64,000 bases of DNA from contig NC_064037.1 of assembly GCF_932526225.1 (NCBI RefSeq), forward strand, positions 10,832,203 through 10,896,202. Direction: 5' to 3'. The notes below the pieces were generated by a model. It saw only the letters and a list, made by a program, of their open reading frames with translations. It was not told the DNA's origin and ran no database searches. The number at the start of each line of letters is the position of its first letter. The first letter of the stretch is position 1. This document shows, in pieces, positions 10,379-21,215 of this stretch. Source of the stretch: Nematostella vectensis. Lineage: Eukaryota > Cnidaria > Anthozoa > Actiniaria > Edwardsiidae. Made by a program: the position numbers and the translations under genes.

Positions 10379-13262
10379 TTAACATTGTTCAATAAGTCTT
10401 TGTGGCTTCTTCACTTCACGACCAGCTCTTGTTCTGATGGGTGAATGTGCTTCTGTTTCTCTCTGATCTTCCTGTACTTTCAATGGACTTGGCGGTTCAT
10501 TGATCTGCGCTTTCCTAGCGACCACTTGAGGTTGAGGACTCATGTATGTGGGAGCCACTGGCATCTTCGGATTCATGGGTGTGTCCTTCGGGACAGAAAT
10601 GATGTGCCTTCGGTTTCTTCGAAATACACGTCCTTTCTCATCTTCAACTACATATGACCTTGGCAGGACTTCTGCTTTACACCATTCTTTATCTTTGTTT
10701 ACACGAACTCTAACTTTGTCCCCAACTTCCAAAGGGGGAAGGTCCCGGCTGTGTTGATCATAGCTCATCCGTGAACTTGCTTGTCGATGGGCTAATGCCT
10801 TTACCACTCTGTGAGGGTCTACTGGGTGAGGTACCAACAAACGTCGATGGGTAGGTAGTGTTGAACGTGTACGCCTACTCATGAGTAGTTGGGCAGGTGA
10901 GACACCTATGTCGTCAAAAGGTGTATTTCTGTACTTTAATAAACCTTCAAATGGGTCTTTATTCTCTGCTGCTGCTTTCTTAAAGATTCGCTTTGCAGTC
11001 TGGACAGCTCTTTCCGCAGCACCATTGGACTGGGGATACTCGGGTGAGCTGGTTACATGCTGGAATCCCCAAGCTTCTGCAAACTGCTTAAACTCATGGG
11101 TAGTACTGAAAATATTGCGGGTGTTACTATATTGTGGGCCATTGTCGCTGATCACTTTGGCTGGAATGCCAAATCTTGCAAAGATTTGCTTCAAGGTGTT
11201 GACAACACACATGGCAGTGGACTGCCGAAGTAGTTCAACTTCAAAATACTTCGAATAGAAATCAACCACAATCAAGTAGGAATGGCCAGCAAATTCAAAA
11301 AGGTCAGTTCCAACAACCTGCCATGGTAGACCTGGAAGGTCATGTGGATGTAGGGTTTCTCTCTGCTGTTGGTTGCGGAATGCATTACAAATCTGACATG
11401 AACGTACTCGGTCCTTAATATGGGCAGTCATGGAGGGCCAAAAGACATAGTCTCTTGCCAAACTCAGACTCTTACTCTCACCCATGTGTGCTCCATGTAT
11501 ATCTTCAAGTACTTCAGCTCTCATGGATCTTGGTACTACAATTCTATCAGATTTGAACAGCAAACCATCTTCAACACTAAGCTCTTCCTTGTAATTCCAG
11601 TATTCTCTTGCCAGTTCGTCAACCTGATCCTTGTCTTCTGGCCAACCCTCTAGGACATATTCCATTACTACTCTTGAGGTTTCATCGTTACTTGATGCAT
11701 CTCTGAATTTCTTTAATGTGGAATTCTCAATTCCCAGATTTTCAATCAGATTGATTCCAATCACATCCTCTGGTTCACTTACTGGCGTAGTGTCAGTGAG
11801 TGGGGCTCTACTCAAACAATCAGAGATGATTTGTTTCTTGCCTGGGACATATCTCACATCCAAATCATACTTGGTTAGCTTCAGAAGCATTCTCTGCAAT
11901 CGTGGTGGGCATTCATTTAGGGGCTTCCTAAAAATTGCCTCCAATGGTTTGTGATCAGTTTCTACAATCACTCGCCTGCCATATACATACGTGTGGAACT
12001 TGTCTGCTCCCCATAGTATAGCTAACAACTCTCTTTCAATGTTAGCATATCTCTGCTCACAAGACGACAAAGTCTTTGAACCAAAGGCAATCGGCTTACC
12101 CTCTTGGATGATGACTGCACCAAGGCCAGTGCTACTCGCATCTACATTCAGAATGGTCTGTTTGTGATTGTCAAAATAGGCCAACACTGGTGCATGGGTG
12201 ATCACAGCTTTGAGCTTCTCGAATGCCTCTTGTTGAGGCTTCTCCCAGGTGAAAACTGCTACTTGCTGGGTCAGCTGGGAGATTGGGCCTTGCAGATCAG
12301 CTTTGTGTTCAATGAACTTGTCCAAGTAGTTGATTGTTCCTAAGAATCGCTGCACGCCATCTTTGTCTGATGGGGGTGGCATCTCACTAATTGCACGCAC
12401 TTTCTCAGGATCTGGTTTCAAACCCTCGGATGTGAACACATGTCCGACATAGCTTACTTCTGGAACTCGAAGCTTGATCTTCTTTGGATTAAATTTCAGG
12501 CCCACCTCTCTGCTTCTTTCAAGTACTGCTATCATCTTCCTATCAACATCACTTATATCTTTTCCATGGATTAAAAAATCATCAACAATTATTTCAACTG
12601 CAACTCCAGCGAAGAGCCTGTCCATCTCTCGTTGGTATATCTCAGGAGCAGATGAAATTCCAAATGGCAGCCGTGTAAATCTATACCGTCCCCAAGGTGT
12701 GTTGAATGTCAGAAGTTTCGAGCTTTCCTCATCTACCTCCACCTGCCAGTATCCACTGCATGCATCCAGTGTGGTGAACATTGTAGCTCCAGAAAGGCGA
12801 TTGGCAACTTGCTCAACAGTGACCATGGGGTAGTGTGGCCTCTTGAGGGCCTTATTCAGATCCCTGGGATCGATGCAGATACGGACACTGTCTTTAGATG
12901 GTGGGTTGGCTCTGTCCTTCTCTTTTCGTTTGTCAACAACCAACATTGAAGACACCCACGGTGTGTGCTTTTCTTCTTTAACGATAATCCCATCTTGTTC
13001 CATCTCTTGGAGTTTTTCTCTTGTCGGTTCAAGCAGGGATATGGGGATCTTCCTAGGGGGGTGGACTACTGCAGGCACTGATGGATCTATCTCTAGGTGT
13101 ACCTTGTTTGGCAGTCTTCCCGGTTTGTTACTAAAACAATCTTGGTACTGGGATAGAACCGGATCTTCTACCAACAATTCTGCATTCGGCTTGTTGCCAT
13201 TCCCTTGTGTGGTCTCCTCAGCCAGTCTTTCTGGTGTGTCTATCAGTCTGTTGTTCTCAGCC
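10379..13262 (-). CDS. Gypsy pol: reverse transcriptase, RNase H, integrase
   Basis: About 960 residues are open without a stop. Reverse transcriptase: substrate-binding region with TLDACSGYWQVEVDEES, LPFGISSAPEIYQREMD and the catalytic IVDDFLIHG. The RNase H that follows has LNVDASSTGLGAV and ETDHKPLEAI. Integrase: zinc-binding H-X3-H...C-X2-C (HGAHMGESKS...CQIC), the core with VGTDLF, ISDNGPQYS and SNGAAERAVQ giving the D-D-E triad, and a basic C-terminal tail. The first 25 residues of the open frame (13262-13336) are antisense LINE sequence, not pol. No frameshift or stop is seen, agreeing with the identical LTRs. Confidence 0.92.
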
Positions 13263-14333
13263 ATGCTGACTGACGCTTTTAAAGATGATGAGGTAGGCAT
13301 CGGCATCAAGTATCGTTTCGATGGCTCTGTGTTCAATCTCAGGAGGCTTCAGGCGAAATCCAAGATCTCGGCTGATACTATAAACGACCTCTTATTCGCT
13401 GACGATTGTGCCCTCAATGCTACCTCTCAAGCAGACCTGCAACACAGCGTAGATCTGTTTTCTAGTGCCTGTAAAAACTTCGGCCTCAAAATAAACACCA
13501 AAAAGACGGAGGCTATGCATCAGCCAGCGCCTGGAAAGCCCTACACTGAACCTAACATCATCATCAATGGTCAAAAACTCAATGCTGTTGACAAATTTAC
13601 CTACCTTGGCAGTACTCTCTCCAGAAACGTTGTCCTCGATGACGAAGTTACCAACAGACTCGCCATAGCAAGCGCCGCATTTGGAAGGCTTCGTAAGAAC
13701 GTTTGGAAAAGGAGAGGGATAAGAACAGATACAAAGATCAAAGTGTATCGTGCCGTTGTGCTGCCTACGCTACTTTACGGGTCTGAAACCTGGACTATCT
13801 ACAAGCGCCATGCGATGAAGCTAAACCATTTCCACACTACCTGTCTGAGGAAAATTCTCAATGTTCGCTGGCAAGAAAAGATCCCGGATACTGAGGTCCT
13901 TGCACGTGCAGGTCTGCCCAGCATTCACACCATCCTGAAACAGTCTCAGCTCCGCTGGGCGGGGCACGTAGCTCGTATGCCTGATGAACGGCTTCCTAAG
14001 AAACTTCTGTTTGGTGAGCTTCAGCACGGAAAACGCTGCAAAGGTGGCCAGAAGAAGAGATTTAAAGACACCCTAAAACTCTCGCTGAAAGCATTCAACA
14101 TCGATCACACCTCGTGGGAGCTTCTGGCACAAAACCGTCAAGGTTGGCGCCGTGTCATTCGCAACGGTGCTGAGGCATGCGAGGCAAATTGGACAGCTGC
14201 CGCAGAGGAGCGTAGAGCCGCCAGAAAGTCTCAAGATCCCAAAGCTGCAACAATACCATGCCCTCAGTGCCCCAGGCTTTTCCGTGCACAGATTGGCCTT
14301 ATTAGCCATCTGCGCACCCACAAGCGTCCTTAG
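13260..14333 (+). pseudogene. LINE ORF2 fragment: RT palm/thumb and C-terminal zinc finger
   Basis: About 357 codons, open throughout, cover the second half of the RT palm (FADD), the thumb region and a C-terminal domain ending in a C2H2-type finger, CPQCPRLFRAQIGLISHLRTH, 23 residues from the end or less. The endonuclease, fingers and first catalytic Asp are absent, so the product cannot be active. The longer open frame to the left (from about 12843) is antisense Gypsy pol fused by chance. The lack of stops means the insertion is recent, which must be so since it sits in a young Gypsy copy. Confidence 0.85.
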
Positions 14334-14400
14334 TCCCGCTCAGGATGACGGTGAAAATGTAAAATTTGAACACGATGGTCCTCGTCGTAGCGACGGACAA
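13260..14400 (+). mobile_element. 5'-truncated LINE (non-LTR retrotransposon) nested in the Gypsy element
   Basis: Plus-strand coding sequence starts abruptly at AMLTDAFKDDEVG and contains the LINE reverse-transcriptase catalytic motif LLFADDCAL, then the thumb and C-terminal region with ETWTIYKRHAMKLNHFH and RWAGHVARMPDERLPKKLL. It ends with a TAG at 14331-14333 and a short 3' tail containing the hairpin GTCCTCGTCGTAGCGACGGAC core near 14378-14400. Everything upstream of the RT palm is missing, the normal outcome of incomplete target-primed reverse transcription. Exact junctions and any target duplication could not be fixed by eye. The clade is not assigned. Confidence 0.85.
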
Positions 14401-14404
14401 ACAA

Positions 14405-15600
14405 CACATCAGGTCAAGATTCATAAACTTGAGCACCTCTAAGTCTAGGCAGGCTTCACAACTCAACAGGGGTGTAAACTCTCCATGCACAACAAGGTAC
14501 AGCAGATCTATTTTTCGGTTCTTGTACTGGGTTGGAAGGCGAACACATCCAACAGGATGAATTGCCTTGTCTGCGAGCCATCCTTTAAGAGGCTGATGAA
14601 TCTTTCGTAGCGGTTGTGTAGTGATGGCCTTATATACATGATATGGCATCACATTGGCCTCTGCACCTGTATCAGCTTTGACTTTTACCTCTTTTTGTGC
14701 AATCCTAAGGGTAATCACGCTCTTCTTTGTGCTATTGGGGCTGGACACAGTCCCAAGTTCTACTGATCCAAAGTATAAGTGTGGATCACCCCCACGATCA
14801 CCTTGGCCCATACTCTCAAACTGGTTTTCTTGCTCTACTGTGCTGACCGGTGTTTCTTTCTTACCCTTAAGAGGACACAACTTTGCAAAGTGTCCCTCTT
14901 GTTGGCAATTTCTACATTTCTTTCTTAAGGCAGGACAAATACTTGGTTTTGTGAAACGGTGCTGAAAACCACAAAACTTACAGGTAGGATTAGGTGCTCT
15001 CTCCTTTCCTTGAACTGGGTGTACACTCAATGGCTGCTGTGAACCAGTTGGTGAAGCAAACTTGAATTTCTGCAACTCAGCAGCTTCATAGGTTCTACAG
15101 TAATCATGGGCACTTTGGAGTGTCAAATCTGGCTTTTTTAACAACTCCCCTCTCAACTCATTCGAGAGCACCCCTCCCACAATACGATCTCTGATCAGTG
15201 AATCTCTGAGGGTCCCAAACTCACATGTCAACGATAAGCGTTTCAGCTCACTCACGAAATTGTCCATCCTCTCACCTTCTTTCTGGTTTCTTTGATTAAA
15301 CACAAGGCGCTCATAGATGACGTTTCTTGCTCCCTGACAGTGTTCCTTGAACTTTCTACACACATCTTCATAAGATTCATTGCTTTCTCCTTCGTTGAAA
15401 ACAAAATGACTATATTCTTCAATTGCATCTGCTCCAGCACAATTGAGTAGCAAGTTCACCTTCAACTTGTCAGGTTTCTCATCCTTTCCTTTCGCCACTA
15501 GGTAAATTTCGAACTGCATAATAAATTTCCTCCAATTTTCTGAGGCTTGGGCATCCAGCACCAGTGGACCAGGAGTCCTGTGCGACTCTACTTCTGCCAT
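14405..15600 (-). CDS. Gypsy gag-protease region, 3' end cut by the LINE
   Basis: The ATG at 15600 lies about 70 bases inside the 5' LTR. The first roughly 200 residues are a retrotransposon gag capsid-type region (ENWRKFIMQFEIYLVAKG...; VIYERLVFNQRNQKEGERMD). A zinc knuckle CRNCQQEGHFAKLC (C-X2-C-X4-H-X4-C) at about residues 230-245 is preceded by further Cys residues. The aspartic protease follows with the catalytic motif ADTGAEANVMP and a C-terminal GWLADKAIHPVG strand. The frame runs on through LINE DNA to 14302, so the last 30-odd residues after about SVATT are foreign. Codon use matches the pol region. The protein would bind RNA and form particles; here it is probably truncated before RT. 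Confidence 0.85.
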
Positions 15601-15655
15601 AATTTCAATTCTTTTCTCGATATTCTTTACCTTGATTCTCGTTAAACTTTTACTT

Positions 15656-15669
15656 GACTTCTGACACCA
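15656..15669 (-). other. Primer-binding site, matches the 3' end of tRNA-Leu
   Basis: Directly inside the 5' LTR the minus strand reads TGGTGTCAGAAGT, complementary to the ...ACTTCTGACACCA end of animal cytosolic tRNA-Leu(CAA). The match extends about 13 bases, then ends. Assignment to Leu rests on remembered tRNA ends. Confidence 0.75.
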
Positions 15670-15851
15670 TGTTATAAGTTCAGATCCTCACGATTATGCT
15701 TTCAATTTGTGGTTTAATTCAACTAATATTTCTCAAAATCTAAATTACAACTAACTCCGAGCTTCAACGAGGAACCAGCCCCTACGGGGGGTCCCAATCA
15801 AACATCAGGGGCCACAGGGAACCCAAGGAGGGCAATATACATATTACAACA
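15670..15851 (-). repeat. 5' LTR of the Gypsy element
   Basis: 182 bp, TGTTATAAGTTCAG...ATATTACAACA on the plus strand. It is base-for-base the same as the copy at 10143-10324. It is the 5' LTR because the primer-binding site and gag lie directly inside it. Identity of the pair implies a young insertion. Confidence 0.95.
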
Positions 15852-16040
15852 GGCCAAATTTCTTCTTTGTCGAATACGAAGCCATTGTTTTATTCACTGA
15901 CGGATATGAAGCGAATGGCGAATGTCGATAAAATGTGGGAATGAGAGGCTTAAAGCATATTAGTTAAAAAAAAAATAAAAGCGAAGCTTCTTGTACTCAG
16001 GGCTAGAGAGCGCAAATATATTTGGTAGACTATCCTTAAC

Positions 16041-16371
16041 CAGACCCGTACCCAGAAATTTTCTTGGAGGGGGGGGGGCGGGTGCGAAATCCGAAAAAGT
16101 GGACAAATTTTTCCGGGGGGGGGGGGGAAGAAGTGAGGGAGTTTTTTTTTATAAGAATCTGGCCATCACATTTTTTTATGCCTTTGCAGTATTTCACGGG
16201 ACGTGCCTTTTTATCCAATTCGCTCGTGCTTTAAAGCTTTGTCTACAAATAGTGAGCACGTCTATTGAGAACCAAAAGTGGACTTTCAGTCGATGTGTGT
16301 GTGTGTGGGGGGGGGGGGGTGGGGGGGTTGCAGGTTCGCACCCCTGCACCCCCCCCCTGGGTACGGGCCTG
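16041..16371. mobile_element. MITE, family A: CAGRCCCGTACCCAG inverted ends, poly-G/poly-C subterminal
   Basis: The left end CAGACCCGTACCCAG is complementary to the right end CTGGGTACGGGCCTG with one mismatch. Flanks read TTAAC on the left and TTAAT on the right, an imperfect 5-bp duplication. The interior has no ORF of note; long G runs sit near both ends. A second copy lies at about 54893-55176. Confidence 0.85.
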
Positions 16372-16436
16372 TTAATTATAAAAGTCAACATTTTTTACCT
16401 TCGCCATGTTTTCGTTGTTTCACTTGATACAATTCA

Positions 16437-17362
16437 ATCAAGGTCACCCAACGACCATTTTCGGTCAAAGCAAGGGCACCCAACGACCATTTTTGGTCAA
16501 AGCAAGGGCACCCAACGACCATTTTCGGTCAAAGCAAGGTCACCCAACGACCATTTTCGGTCAAAGCAAGGGCACCCAACGACCATTTTCGGTCAAAGCA
16601 AGGGCACCCAACGACCATTTTCGGTCAAAGCAAGGTCACCCAACGACCATTTTAGGTCAAAGCAAGGTCACCCAACGACCATTTTCGGTCAAAGCAAGGT
16701 CACCCAACGACCATTTTAGGTCAAAGCAAGGTCACCCAACGACCATTTTCGGTCAAAGCAAGGTCACCCAACGACCATTTTCGGTCAAAGCAAGGTCACC
16801 CAACGACCATTTTTGGTCAAAGCAAGGTCACACAACGACCATTTTCGGTCAAAGCAAGGTCACCCAACAACCATTTTCGGTCAAAGCAAGGTCACCTACG
16901 GATTTCGGGGCCTAGAAATTCCGGCCTAGAAATTTCTACTTTTTTTGGACTTTGTATTTCTAGATCACCTTTCTAGATCACCTTTCACCATGTTTCTCGG
17001 GAAGAGAGCTGGATCAACTATGTTTTTTGGAGTTGCTTTTGTTACAACCATCACCATTTTCGGGAGATTTTTACGTCCGACATGCTTTAAAAAAAGGAAC
17101 CCTAGTATTTTCGGGAGCGAGTATACAAGGGACATAACCTAGAAATTTTGCTTAAGTATCTTAGAATCGCTGGGAGTTTCGGATGCCACGAGATGAGTAA
17201 CTAGATTTTTCTGATGGCTGTTATTTCGCCTAGCAAATCCGAACAGATAAAAAATATATAGGAAAGCTCTATATTGTATAAAAATGACTGCAAACGAATA
17301 AAAACGGTATCTTAACTCATTTTAGGCCGGTTGTGAAATTTTCGTCGTTGGGTGGCCTTGAT
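16437..17362. mobile_element. Putative nonautonomous element with an amplified terminal repeat
   Basis: The left edge ATCAAGGTCACCCAACGA (16437-16454) is matched by an inverted copy TCGTTGGGTGGCCTTGAT at 17345-17362 with one difference. The left terminus is also the unit of the 32-bp array that follows. The rest (about 16900-17340) has no convincing ORF. Target duplication not resolved; the family is unassigned. Confidence 0.55.
16440..16895. repeat. 32-bp tandem array, 14 copies
   Basis: The unit AAGGTCACCCAACGACCATT plus TTCGGTCAAAGC is repeated fourteen times at exact 32-bp spacing, with G/T (GGGCACC/GGTCACC), A/C and T variants. Each unit contains the short inverted pair GACCATTTTCGGTC. 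No frame has a stop in the unit, so two long plus-strand frames (15991-16719 and 16406-16915) run through the array; they are repeat artefacts. Confidence 0.95.
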
Positions 17363-20300
17363 ATAAGAAAACTGATTTAAAAAACGTTTTAAACATAAGA
17401 TCAATGCTTAGCCACAGTTCCTAACAAAACTATGAAATATTGTCTCTAAAAAAATAAACAATTTAACAAAGCTTTGAAGCATGTATGGTCACTCTACGGA
17501 TCATGTGAAATAAATTACCCTAAGTTCTAATTAAATAATATGATTTAATAAAATTATAAGTAAAGGCACATTTCACAGCTAAAAATTGAATTGAAGAATT
17601 CTTACCTTTTCTTACTCTTGAAGAAACTCTTTGCTTTAGCAGCCTAGCACCCAAACTTGTTTCTGAGTTAGAAAATGTAACCAAAGTTTGGGTTCGATAC
17701 TGTTTATTGGAAATACTTAACTGGTGACTATGAAGAATTCGAAACAAAAAATGCACATTTTCTTACCTAAAACCTCAGGCATTCTGTATAATCTTAGGCA
17801 CACTGTATGATGCAGTTTATTCGTTTGTATTTTTAGGTAAAAGAAAGAAACTGGGGCACAAAAAGTTACGGAGACTTCGTGTAATCAAAATGAGGCCCAA
17901 CGTGCGAGACGAAAAAGGAAATGGCGCCAGAATAGCCCCGTGCCGTGTTTTAGCCAATCATAGGCAAACTCGCAATACAAACACCGGATTCCGACGTGCA
18001 GCACGAATGCCAATTCTCCAATCATAAAGCCATACGTCATACTTGCAAAACGCACGCACGAAAACAAGGGTAAGCGTATTACCCACAGAAGGTTCTTAGG
18101 TTCCCTGTGGTAAATGCTGCTGCTCGCCCCATCTGAAAGAAACTGCAGCTCCCATACCCTCCCCGCAAAAATGGCTTTCCTTACCTTGCCCTACACAATG
18201 ATGAATTTATTACTTTTGCTTTTTGTGCTTTCATATTTCATAATCGCCAAATACGTGCTTGGGCTTCCTGTGGAATGGTCGCCTGTTAAAAGCTGCATAC
18301 AAAACATGATTGACACGATGTAAGTCTTTCCAGGTATATTCCCTGGTTAATCTTGATGTGGAACTAAAGTATGTCGGCGACAACCTCTCGCCAGCACAGG
18401 GAATGGACACCTTTCTGCACCGCCGTCTTTCATAGATCTCAAACATTTAGCTTCGGTCGAAGTAAAGAGCTGAAGAGCTTAGACCAAGTTTTTCAGTTAT
18501 TGCAAATAAGAAAGTTAATAAAAGTAGGAAGTATCTTTTATCCCGATTCACAAATTAGAAAATGGATCTGTTGAGTTATTGAGCCACTCAGCTATTACTT
18601 TTGCAATTGCGATGTATGGTAGACAAGTTAACAATGAGCTTTGTTTACTATGAGCTTTACTATGAGTTCGTATAGGACATGTGCTTATGGTTAAAAAAAA
18701 AGAATATTTCTGCATTTTGTTCAAAGTCCTCTTTGAACAGAGCATTCCAAATTAACTTTAGAGCATTTAAAGGATCTAATAATTAGGAAAAATTATCCGT
18801 GGTGCAATTAACATTTTGCCCTCTCCCTCTCCACCAGTAAAAAGGGTCCACTTTTTTGGTTTTGCACCCAACTCTATTAAAAATATCCTTATTTGGGGCA
18901 TGTCCAGTGCTATGATTACTTTTGTGTCTATAAATAGGTTGGAGCAAAGATTCTTTTTTGCAACAGATGATTGGTTTGTAGCAGAAAATTTACTCAATGT
19001 AAGTTTATCATTTTTTGAGACTAGCAGGATTTATGAGGTTATACCAGAAAAAAAAGACTGTTAATTATATCGAAACTTGAATGTAATATTTGATATATAT
19101 GTAGCATAATGTCATGGCTAGCCTGCTAGCCGGCTCTCATTGGGTTATTCGGAAATGTTTTGTTTTCGAATCTTGGTAGCCTCGTCCCTTCTCGGCTTCT
19201 CGGCGGGCCTATCACGCTCTACATGGCTATGACGTCACTGGCCCTTTCTGCTCTCGCCAGTCAGTATGAAGCGTCCGCCATATTGGAAAGCGTGAGTCTG
19301 CGCGCAAAGCATCATGGAGCTGACAGCAAGGGAGTAGCCTGGGGACGAGGCTGGAATCTTGGGATCTTGTTGTGTTCGAAGGCTACCATAATTGGCGGAA
19401 TTTGACATTGTGTCACTGAAGCTGAACAAGCCAAATCCTGACACGGTGACAAATATCAGTAAGATCAGAACTCCAATTGCGGAAAGCCACAACAACGAAC
19501 GTGTCCTTAAGCAAGCTATACAAGAATAAAAAGGCCATTATACAACCCTAAAGCCTGAACAAAAAGCTTCATTGCTTAGCTCGAAGCACAAGATATTGAT
19601 AGTGTAAAAGTTGATAAGTGATATCTCAAGAAAAACTAGATAGATGGTTAAATCATAAAAACATTAAATTTCGCGTTAAAGAATTTATTACATTTTGTAA
19701 CAAAGCAACAATAATATCTAGACGCTGCACCAGCGTTAACTCGGGCTACAAAAGGAATCACCGCAGTCTGCATTTTGTACCTGCTGGTGAGCTGTTTTCT
19801 CGGGGGCTCGTACACAAGCAATGCTGGCTTGTTCTGGCGCAGTATACACGGGGCTTTACGCCGTAACACGGTGCTAGACATACTGAACTGTATGGGATTT
19901 AGCATAACGAGACCGGCATTTTTTGTAATAAATTTGACTCTTTCGATTGGGATAAGACACGCTCGCTACTGATAGCGAGCGATTAACAAGCGATAAAATG
20001 CTTGAGAAACTGTTCAAAATTGCATACAAAACAAAAATACACAAAACTTATCCAAACTTATCTCCGCTGTTATTGGTTCTCTTCTTCTTTCGGAATTACA
20101 TGTGTCCATCGGAAGTTGTCAGAACTAAGAAATATTTGCATTACGGGCTGCAGAGAAAAGGCCGAGGGGGAGCGAGTCTCTTTATAGCAAAACAATTCAA
20201 ACTTCATCAAATATCTGGTTATAGAACATGCTAGACAGTCCTTGAAATAACCCTACGGTTATACACATCTTTTAGTGTGGGTCTATCGCAGACGGCGTGT

Positions 20301-20600
20301 GCATTGGTGTGAGTAGTGAGCGTCCCTCCGAATTTCGCGAACGAAAAGAGTCTTCCACAAAACCCGCCTCGCTTTCAGGCAGAGTATACCGCAGACCTCT
20401 GAGCATCGCAGGCTTACACGTTTTCGACATGGGTGACTTATAGGAAAGGTAAACCTAGACTCGTGCTACCACAGGTAGCCCGAGTAATAATGACTGCAAC
20501 TGGTCTATTCTCCATTCTTGCGCATTCTTGCGGAAGCCAAGTGTTACATGTACACTATTATCTTCTTGTATTGTGAGGCAGCACTTTGCACGGGATCTTG
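17363..20600. other. Intergenic; one possible exon and short inverted repeats only
   Basis: Besides the tentative exon at 18171-18319, inverted copies of TAGCCTCGTCCC / GGGACGAGGCT bracket about 19178-19352 and may be the ends of a small element. No other gene was recognised on either strand. Confidence 0.4.
18171..18319 (+). CDS. Possible first exon of a small membrane protein
   Basis: An ATG in good context (GCAAAAATGGCT) opens MAFLTLPYTMMNLLLLLFVL followed by SYFIIAKYV, a strong hydrophobic signal-anchor of about 22 residues, then a short Pro/Trp/Lys/Cys segment, and a good donor GAT|GTAAGTC at 18320. The exon would end in phase 2. An in-frame ATG at 18114 lies upstream. No following exon could be identified, and AT-rich sequence often yields hydrophobic frames by chance, so this is a weak call. 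Confidence 0.25.
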
Positions 20601-20636
20601 TCCCGTAAATGACCTGTTATTCTGGGGTGGGGGGCC

Positions 20637-20862
20637 CGATTGATTTGCTCTTATTTGCATGAATTAATAGTTTAAATCATTTATCTATTTCAGAGTTTTT
20701 CTCGAGTAACAAACTCAGCTAATAGCCATCGTTTTTTCTAGAGACACCTAGAACACTAATCACCTTAACATGGCACTTTTTTTTGCCTTGTTATGCGTTT
20801 TTAATTTACTTCTTTTGGTGAAACCAAACTTTAACTTAGAAAACCCCTCCCCCTCCCCCTAA
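20637..20862 (+). pseudogene. Decayed duplicate of the promoter and first exon of the PAN-EGF-discoidin gene
   Basis: About 210 bp match the stretch 21080-21290 with few changes (shared CTCTTATTTGCATGAATT, TTTCTCGAGTRACAAACTCA, CACCTTAACATGGCA). The ATG at 20770 opens MALFFALLCVFNLLLLVK, clearly the sister of the signal peptide at 21216, but after GluAsn the frame runs into a C-rich tract and stops at 20860-20862. The PAN domain is missing, so the copy cannot make the protein. Confidence 0.8.
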
Positions 20863-21215
20863 CTTTTCACCATATCCACCAGATTGTATTAGCCCTATCA
20901 CTTGGCCTTGGTACTTCAAATTCTGAATAGATCCTATATCATATGCTAAGTATGGGTCTATAGGACCACCCCTCCCCTTAAGTTCTATGCTACAGTGTTA
21001 TATTACCATTTGGCCGTTTGCCACTAGTGCTTGACAAATGGCCATTTCGAAATGGCCAATGTGAGAAAGTGTTGGACAACCCTCTTATTTGCATGAATTG
21101 ATAGTTTAAATTATTTATTTATTTGAGTGCTTTTCTCGAGTGACAAACTCAGTTAATACTCCAATCGTTTTTTTTTTTTTTTGGAGAGACAGCTAGAACA
21201 CCCAACCACCTTAAC

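Larger units (their letters stand above)
10138..15856 (-). mobile_element. Ty3/Gypsy LTR retrotransposon, complete ends, interrupted by a LINE
   Basis: The element has two identical 182-bp LTRs (10143-10324 and 15670-15851) that start TG and end CA, flanked by the 5-bp duplication GGCCA (10138-10142 and 15852-15856). It is transcribed on the minus strand: gag-protease lies next to the right LTR, then reverse transcriptase, RNase H and integrase towards the left LTR. The order protease-RT-RNase H-integrase defines the Ty3/Gypsy group. No envelope gene is visible. A 5'-truncated LINE of about 1.1 kb on the opposite strand separates the protease from the reverse transcriptase, so this copy cannot make its normal polyprotein from one message without removal of the insert. 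Confidence 0.95.

Noticed and set aside
12843..13262. Left part of the 496-codon plus-strand frame
   Set aside because: It is antisense to Gypsy pol and joined to the LINE frame only by chance.
19235..19495. Minus-strand frame with a hydrophobic leader (LWLSAIGVLILLIFVTVSGF)
   Set aside because: Starts at TTG and runs into a short inverted-repeat segment (CTCGTCCCCAGGCTA); donor after the leader is weak. Could be an exon but not supported.
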